Under the pieces are notes generated by a model. It saw nothing but the letters and a program-made list of their open reading frames with translations, had not been told where the DNA came from and searched no databases. Shown in pieces: positions 61,901 through 64,000 of a stretch of 64,000 bases of DNA; positions within the stretch are counted from its first letter, which is position 1; the number at the start of each line of letters is the position of its first letter. The stretch spans positions 1 through 64,000 of the forward strand of contig NZ_JAMBNY010000002.1 of the NCBI RefSeq assembly GCF_023715345.1, read 5' to 3'. This DNA is from Paenibacillus camelliae. Its GTDB lineage: Bacteria; Bacillota; Bacilli; Paenibacillales; Paenibacillaceae. The translations under genes were made by a program, and so were the position numbers.

Positions 61901-62856
61901 ATTGCCGCTGCTTGAGCTGCATTCGCCTTGCTCGTTGCATCACTAGCTGCGGCAGAAATGGCAGCACTTTGCGCTGCATTTGCCTTTGATGTAGCATCTG
62001 CAGCCGCTGTACTGATCGCAGCATCCACCTCAGCTTTACGTGCGATGTCATCCGTTGCAGATGGAGCTGCTACTTTAGCCCGCCCATTAGCGTCACGTTT
62101 AATCAACGTATTAGCTGTTGCAGCATTAGTCGCAGCGTCTAGTATGGTTTTAATAGCTGCTATTGTCATACCTGGTGCTGTTCGCCATGTTGATCCACCT
62201 GTTATGGATTTAATCATATTCGCAAGACCGCTGAGCAACCCCGTTAGTTTCCCTGTGTTGCTTGTTGGTGGAGTTGAGTCACTGATTGTCCGGTTGCCTA
62301 TTTTATCATCAGTAGCAGCACCGTTAGCAAGTTTAGCTGTCTTTACACTACCGTCTGGATGATCAAGCACCTCAGCTTCTTTGTGTTCCTCAAATTCTCT
62401 ACGACTAGGAAATACAAGTGACTCGTCAAGCACAGCTGAAACGTTAGCAGCATTACCGATTATAGTAATTGCATCCAATTGCTTCTCAACAGCGTCTGAT
62501 CCTCCACCTGCTGCGATATATTCAGCCCCTGCTCCTACATTACCGTAGCAATAAAGAATTTCTCCTAAGTCTGGATCTTGTGCGAATACCCCCCACTCTC
62601 TAAAGTAAAATCCTGTTGTGACATTATTGCTAGAGAGATATGCGCCGACCGTATATTTTCCTGAAGAAGATACCACGGATTTATTTATGGACAGCCATAA
62701 TTTAGGGTCGATCAGCGCTGTCATATCCGCAATTTGTTGACCGCTCATAGATCCACTACCAATGCGCATTCTTGTAAACACCAATGGTGTTCCTGCCTGC
62801 GCCTTTGCTTGCAGCGCTCGACCACGGTTAGTAATCTGCATATTAAAGTTAGCCAT
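58933..62856 (-). CDS. Tail fibre protein with C-terminal seven-repeat beta-propeller
   Basis: 1307 residues. Phage tail-fibre N terminus (MANFNMQITNRGRALQAKAQ), Ala-rich heptad stretch (ATSKANAAQSAAISAAASD), three or four pyocin-knob-like domains joined by LDSPNFSG-type linkers, a collar-like segment, and at about 1000-1300 seven repeats with the VDSSGNVY signature. The seven repeats fit a beta-propeller of the NHL/SBBP kind, probably the receptor-binding tip. Confidence 0.85.
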   Translation of the reverse strand: MANFNMQITNRGRALQAKAQAGTPLVFTRMRIGSGSMSGQQIADMTALIDPKLWLSINKSVVSSSGKYTVGAYLSSNNVTTGFYFREWGVFAQDPDLGEILYCYGNVGAGAEYIAAGGGSDAVEKQLDAITIIGNAANVSAVLDESLVFPSRREFEEHKEAEVLDHPDGSVKTAKLANGAATDDKIGNRTISDSTPPTSNTGKLTGLLSGLANMIKSITGGSTWRTAPGMTIAAIKTILDAATNAATANTLIKRDANGRAKVAAPSATDDIARKAEVDAAISTAAADATSKANAAQSAAISAAASDATSKANAAQAAAISAAASDATSKVNAHASDTIKHITASERTNWNAKETTTGAQAKANAVQTNLNTHTDNSTVHITAAERTAWNTKPNKDGTLQENLNSEMVNGWRVFTGASAIGLNDTATMQQIFDALPDKSKFFMNVFSSNMGGLGLPHSGNLEVTRISSSRGFALYYSVNGVFMRGNFNGNGSWAGWDEIAELDSPTFTGTPTTTEPPAEDDSSRISTTAFAKARAIAANHPVISAKVPSDPPSSYPNGRSVFTIGSSASSGNWPIGYALVETVKAGPNRIYQIMYPTQAGYAESIQFRNQTTTVSDEWSNWLEIPSLNSPNFKGTPTAPTANINTKNNQIANTEFVNSYAVNSVASGSSSDPNTTQESYILTNHGNGPGGGLYWHIYTMFYSNKTANRAQIAVSYNNPTSALLRIRQCFSGSWTDWKDMAPLDSPNFSGNVRVPTAATGSNDTTAANTSFVQKTVDNANSIKAIDNRTVRPNNLKDDSLAHYFSTLGGMTGSANTSYVDILALNGYHDTSGQKVNALVFAKGNQAIYHYQGTYGSTTWGSPKTLAYTDAIPEIATEAEAEAGADNTAMMTPWRVKQAIDNRTRYGTTTGSATAYVLTLSPAPSKLYSGMDVKVKLHTNTGTNPTLNVNGLGAKALYASNGTDRFQGVAGRIYTFIYDGTAFILASGGGWGTGDVVPLDKIAIETGNVATEVWANTEVVSGNDVAVDSSGNVYSAHISGKQIRKLNSLGEEVWANTDVGSGNAVAVDTSGNVYAANGVLVGSKSVRKLSSSGSEIWAKTDAGVANDITVDSSGTVYVAHSSSKQIRKLNSSGTELWAKTDVDSGQGVAVDSSGNVYCANSVALGGKAVRKLNSSGTEVWAKTDVANARSIAVDSSGNVYTAHNVTTGNKVLRKLDPSGSEIWAITNSSSFDAVTADDAGYAYAVSGTSGAQVRKFGRDGTEVWRNGGMTLGKGVAVDSSGNVYTAHSGTTAGAKYVRKLSQNVLGYKVL
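58960..59850 (-). repeat. Seven tandem ~126-bp repeats in the fibre gene
   Basis: DNA repeats encode the VDSSGNVY units. They are close enough in sequence to recombine and change repeat number. Confidence 0.75.
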
Positions 62857-62860
62857 AAGG

Positions 62861-63424
62861 TTATACCACCTGCCTTGCTATGATTTGATCGCCTACGTGC
62901 GTAGCAACACCGTAGTAAATTCGCATAGTACCTTCAGTGATGATTTCAATTTTTTCTAGCCAGCTTCGTTCGTTTTTTACGGAATTGATTGCTGCTAGAA
63001 ACTCAGTTGCTTTATCTGCTGTAGCTGAAGGATCGTTTGTACGTACTTTGAAGTAACCAGGCTGTCCACCGTACTCCCACCACTCTTGTACCTCACCGCT
63101 ACCAAAAATCGTTGTCACAAGTTCCTCTACCGCTGATGGTGTGCCTTTGCGCTTATGCCATGATAGTGAACGCGTGACGATCTCACGCTTTTGCTCAATA
63201 GGTAGCGTTTGATCATAATAGGGAGCTTGCCATTGCCACGCTAAAGCGTCCAACCACGCACCGCTGATATGATCGACATTGCCTACAAAAAATAAAGATG
63301 GGATTATACCAGCGATTTGATTGTTGAGATTATCTAATGCACCAGCTGCATTAACAACATCAACATCGTGCTTTATGCTGCTCGGTAGAATGTCTACAAG
63401 CTTTACGGCTGCAATATCAATCAT
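62861..63424 (-). CDS. P2 gpI-like tail protein
   Basis: 187 residues. LDALAWQWQAPYYDQTLPIE and HKRKGTPSAVEELV match phage tail protein I. Baseplate wedge component of P2-type myophages. Start 63424 with GGAGG. Confidence 0.85.
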   Translation of the reverse strand: MIDIAAVKLVDILPSSIKHDVDVVNAAGALDNLNNQIAGIIPSLFFVGNVDHISGAWLDALAWQWQAPYYDQTLPIEQKREIVTRSLSWHKRKGTPSAVEELVTTIFGSGEVQEWWEYGGQPGYFKVRTNDPSATADKATEFLAAINSVKNERSWLEKIEIITEGTMRIYYGVATHVGDQIIARQVV

Positions 63425-64000
63425 CTTCAAGACCTCCATAGGTTACGTTGACATCTGCCGATAAATCTTGAATGATAGCAACCTCAGTATTTTCTATGAC
63501 TGTGTACGTTGGGCTGTTGACTACAACGCGTCTAGCCCCCGCATTCATGATTCTGCGCACCAATTCAGAGGGATTGATGTTGCGGCCAATCTTAGCTCGT
63601 TGCCACGCGATATATGCAGTTACAGCAGCATCCACCTGTGCCTGAATCGTAACCGAATCAGAAGCGTTGTCTGTATCGATCCAGTACGATAAATCGATAG
63701 TATAAGGTGTTGGTGTCGGTGCTAGTACTGTTACTTTATCAGTGAGTGGTCTAATTGATCGATCATTAAGCACAACGTCTACAGCATCAAGTACAGATTG
63801 TGTAGGTAGTTCGCCATTGTCCATGAGCACAACAACATCAACCTCGACTGGTGCAGGACTGTATACATAAACATCACTGATTCCGTTGACTGCTGTCTTA
63901 GCCCAATACTCATATGCACCACTTGGACCAGCCACAGAAAAGCGCGAGGGTGACGTATAGATGCGTTCACGATAGTTATCATCCGTCTCAATATCTGTAC
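63417..64000 (-). CDS. Baseplate J-like protein (partial, runs off the window)
   Basis: The frame is open to the window edge (TDDNYRERIYTSPSRFSVAG). GPSGAYEYWAKTAVNGISDV and the C-terminal half fit baseplate J/gp47. Order J-I-fibre equals P2 J-I-H, indicating a contractile tail. Stop overlaps the start of gpI by 8 bases. Confidence 0.88.
   Translation of the reverse strand, partial: TDIETDDNYRERIYTSPSRFSVAGPSGAYEYWAKTAVNGISDVYVYSPAPVEVDVVVLMDNGELPTQSVLDAVDVVLNDRSIRPLTDKVTVLAPTPTPYTIDLSYWIDTDNASDSVTIQAQVDAAVTAYIAWQRAKIGRNINPSELVRRIMNAGARRVVVNSPTYTVIENTEVAIIQDLSADVNVTYGGLEDD

Larger units (their letters stand above)
27571..64000. mobile_element. Prophage of a contractile-tailed phage (left end to beyond the window)
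   Basis: From the broken binding-protein gene onward all recognisable genes are phage-type: late regulator, early/replication and recombination genes, immunity switch, accessory genes, lysis genes, tail fibre, P2-type tail protein I and baseplate J. At least 36.4 kb. The left boundary is placed at about 27.57 kb by loss of homology in the interrupted gene; no integrase or right attachment site is in view. All phage-essential frames seen are open, so it may be inducible. Confidence 0.9.

Noticed and set aside
63779..63991. Leftward frame at the right edge
   Set aside because: Out of frame with baseplate J, which is clearly open through the same DNA to the window end.
27571..64000. Integrase gene inside the window
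   Set aside because: No protein with tyrosine or serine recombinase motifs was found; it probably lies beyond the right edge.

Overview
This window is chromosomal DNA of a low-to-moderate GC, endospore-forming Gram-positive bacterium, most likely Paenibacillus or a close relative. The first 107 bases are the reverse strand of the 5' end of a 16S rRNA gene with a Paenibacillus-like variable region. The gene order lexA/yneA, glnA-glnR-ynbB-spoVK, and hfq-miaA-mutL-mutS-cotE is typical of Paenibacillaceae. Everything here is read from sequence alone; family names come from motif recognition, not database searches.

Region 1 (1-27.57 kb) is host core genome. A leftward rRNA operon with tandem promoters is followed by the divergent SOS pair yneA/lexA, a lipoprotein NucA-type nuclease with an Excalibur tail, small spore-former-type proteins and a Ku gene. 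A long leftward block follows: glnA, glnR with a perfect GlnR box, a ynbB-type PLP enzyme, spoVK, a YdcF-like protein, a DUF402 protein, a class A penicillin-binding protein, hfq, miaA, a methyltransferase, mutL, mutS, an amidoligase-like protein and cotE. A membrane protein and an ABC importer (permease, ATPase, substrate-binding protein) end the block. The substrate-binding gene is cut short: only its C-terminal half remains, and phage DNA begins where the N-terminal half should be.

Region 2 (about 27.57 kb to beyond 64.0 kb) is an apparently intact prophage of a contractile-tailed phage, read mostly leftward. From right to left it holds baseplate J-like (cut by the window edge), tail protein I, a 1307-residue tail fibre, XkdX, two holin-like proteins and an amidase. 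Next is a 10-kb accessory zone (47-57 kb), then the immunity switch at 45.7-46.6 kb. The early operon follows: antirepressor, SbcC-like ATPase, RecT, MBL hydrolase, O-like initiator with internal iterons, helicase loader, DnaB-like helicase, many small proteins, a LexA DNA-binding-domain protein, DUF1064 nuclease, nucleotide pyrophosphohydrolases, a C5-methyltransferase, an acidic-tailed protein and a sigma-like late regulator. No integrase is visible and the right attachment site lies outside the window.

The most distinctive theme is SOS wiring. The prophage encodes a 103-residue protein matching the LexA DNA-binding domain, with an identical recognition-helix heptapeptide, but with no protease domain and no cleavage site. 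LexA-box-like 14-mers lie 18-23 nt upstream of four phage start codons. One of them (32812) is identical to the operator in the host yneA promoter. Two further boxes sit before a small HTH gene and before a WYL/YolD-type operon. A non-cleavable LexA mimic acting on a phage regulon, or on the host SOS response, is the leading new hypothesis.

The second theme is the accessory zone. It carries three unrelated PD-(D/E)XK nuclease-like proteins, a DUF3644/HEPN-like protein followed by a structured RNA candidate, an XRE-controlled small-peptide cassette, two secreted stalk-domain proteins, a lipoprotein, and three nearly identical terminator hairpins about 1 kb apart. This looks like a collection of defence and lysogenic-conversion genes.
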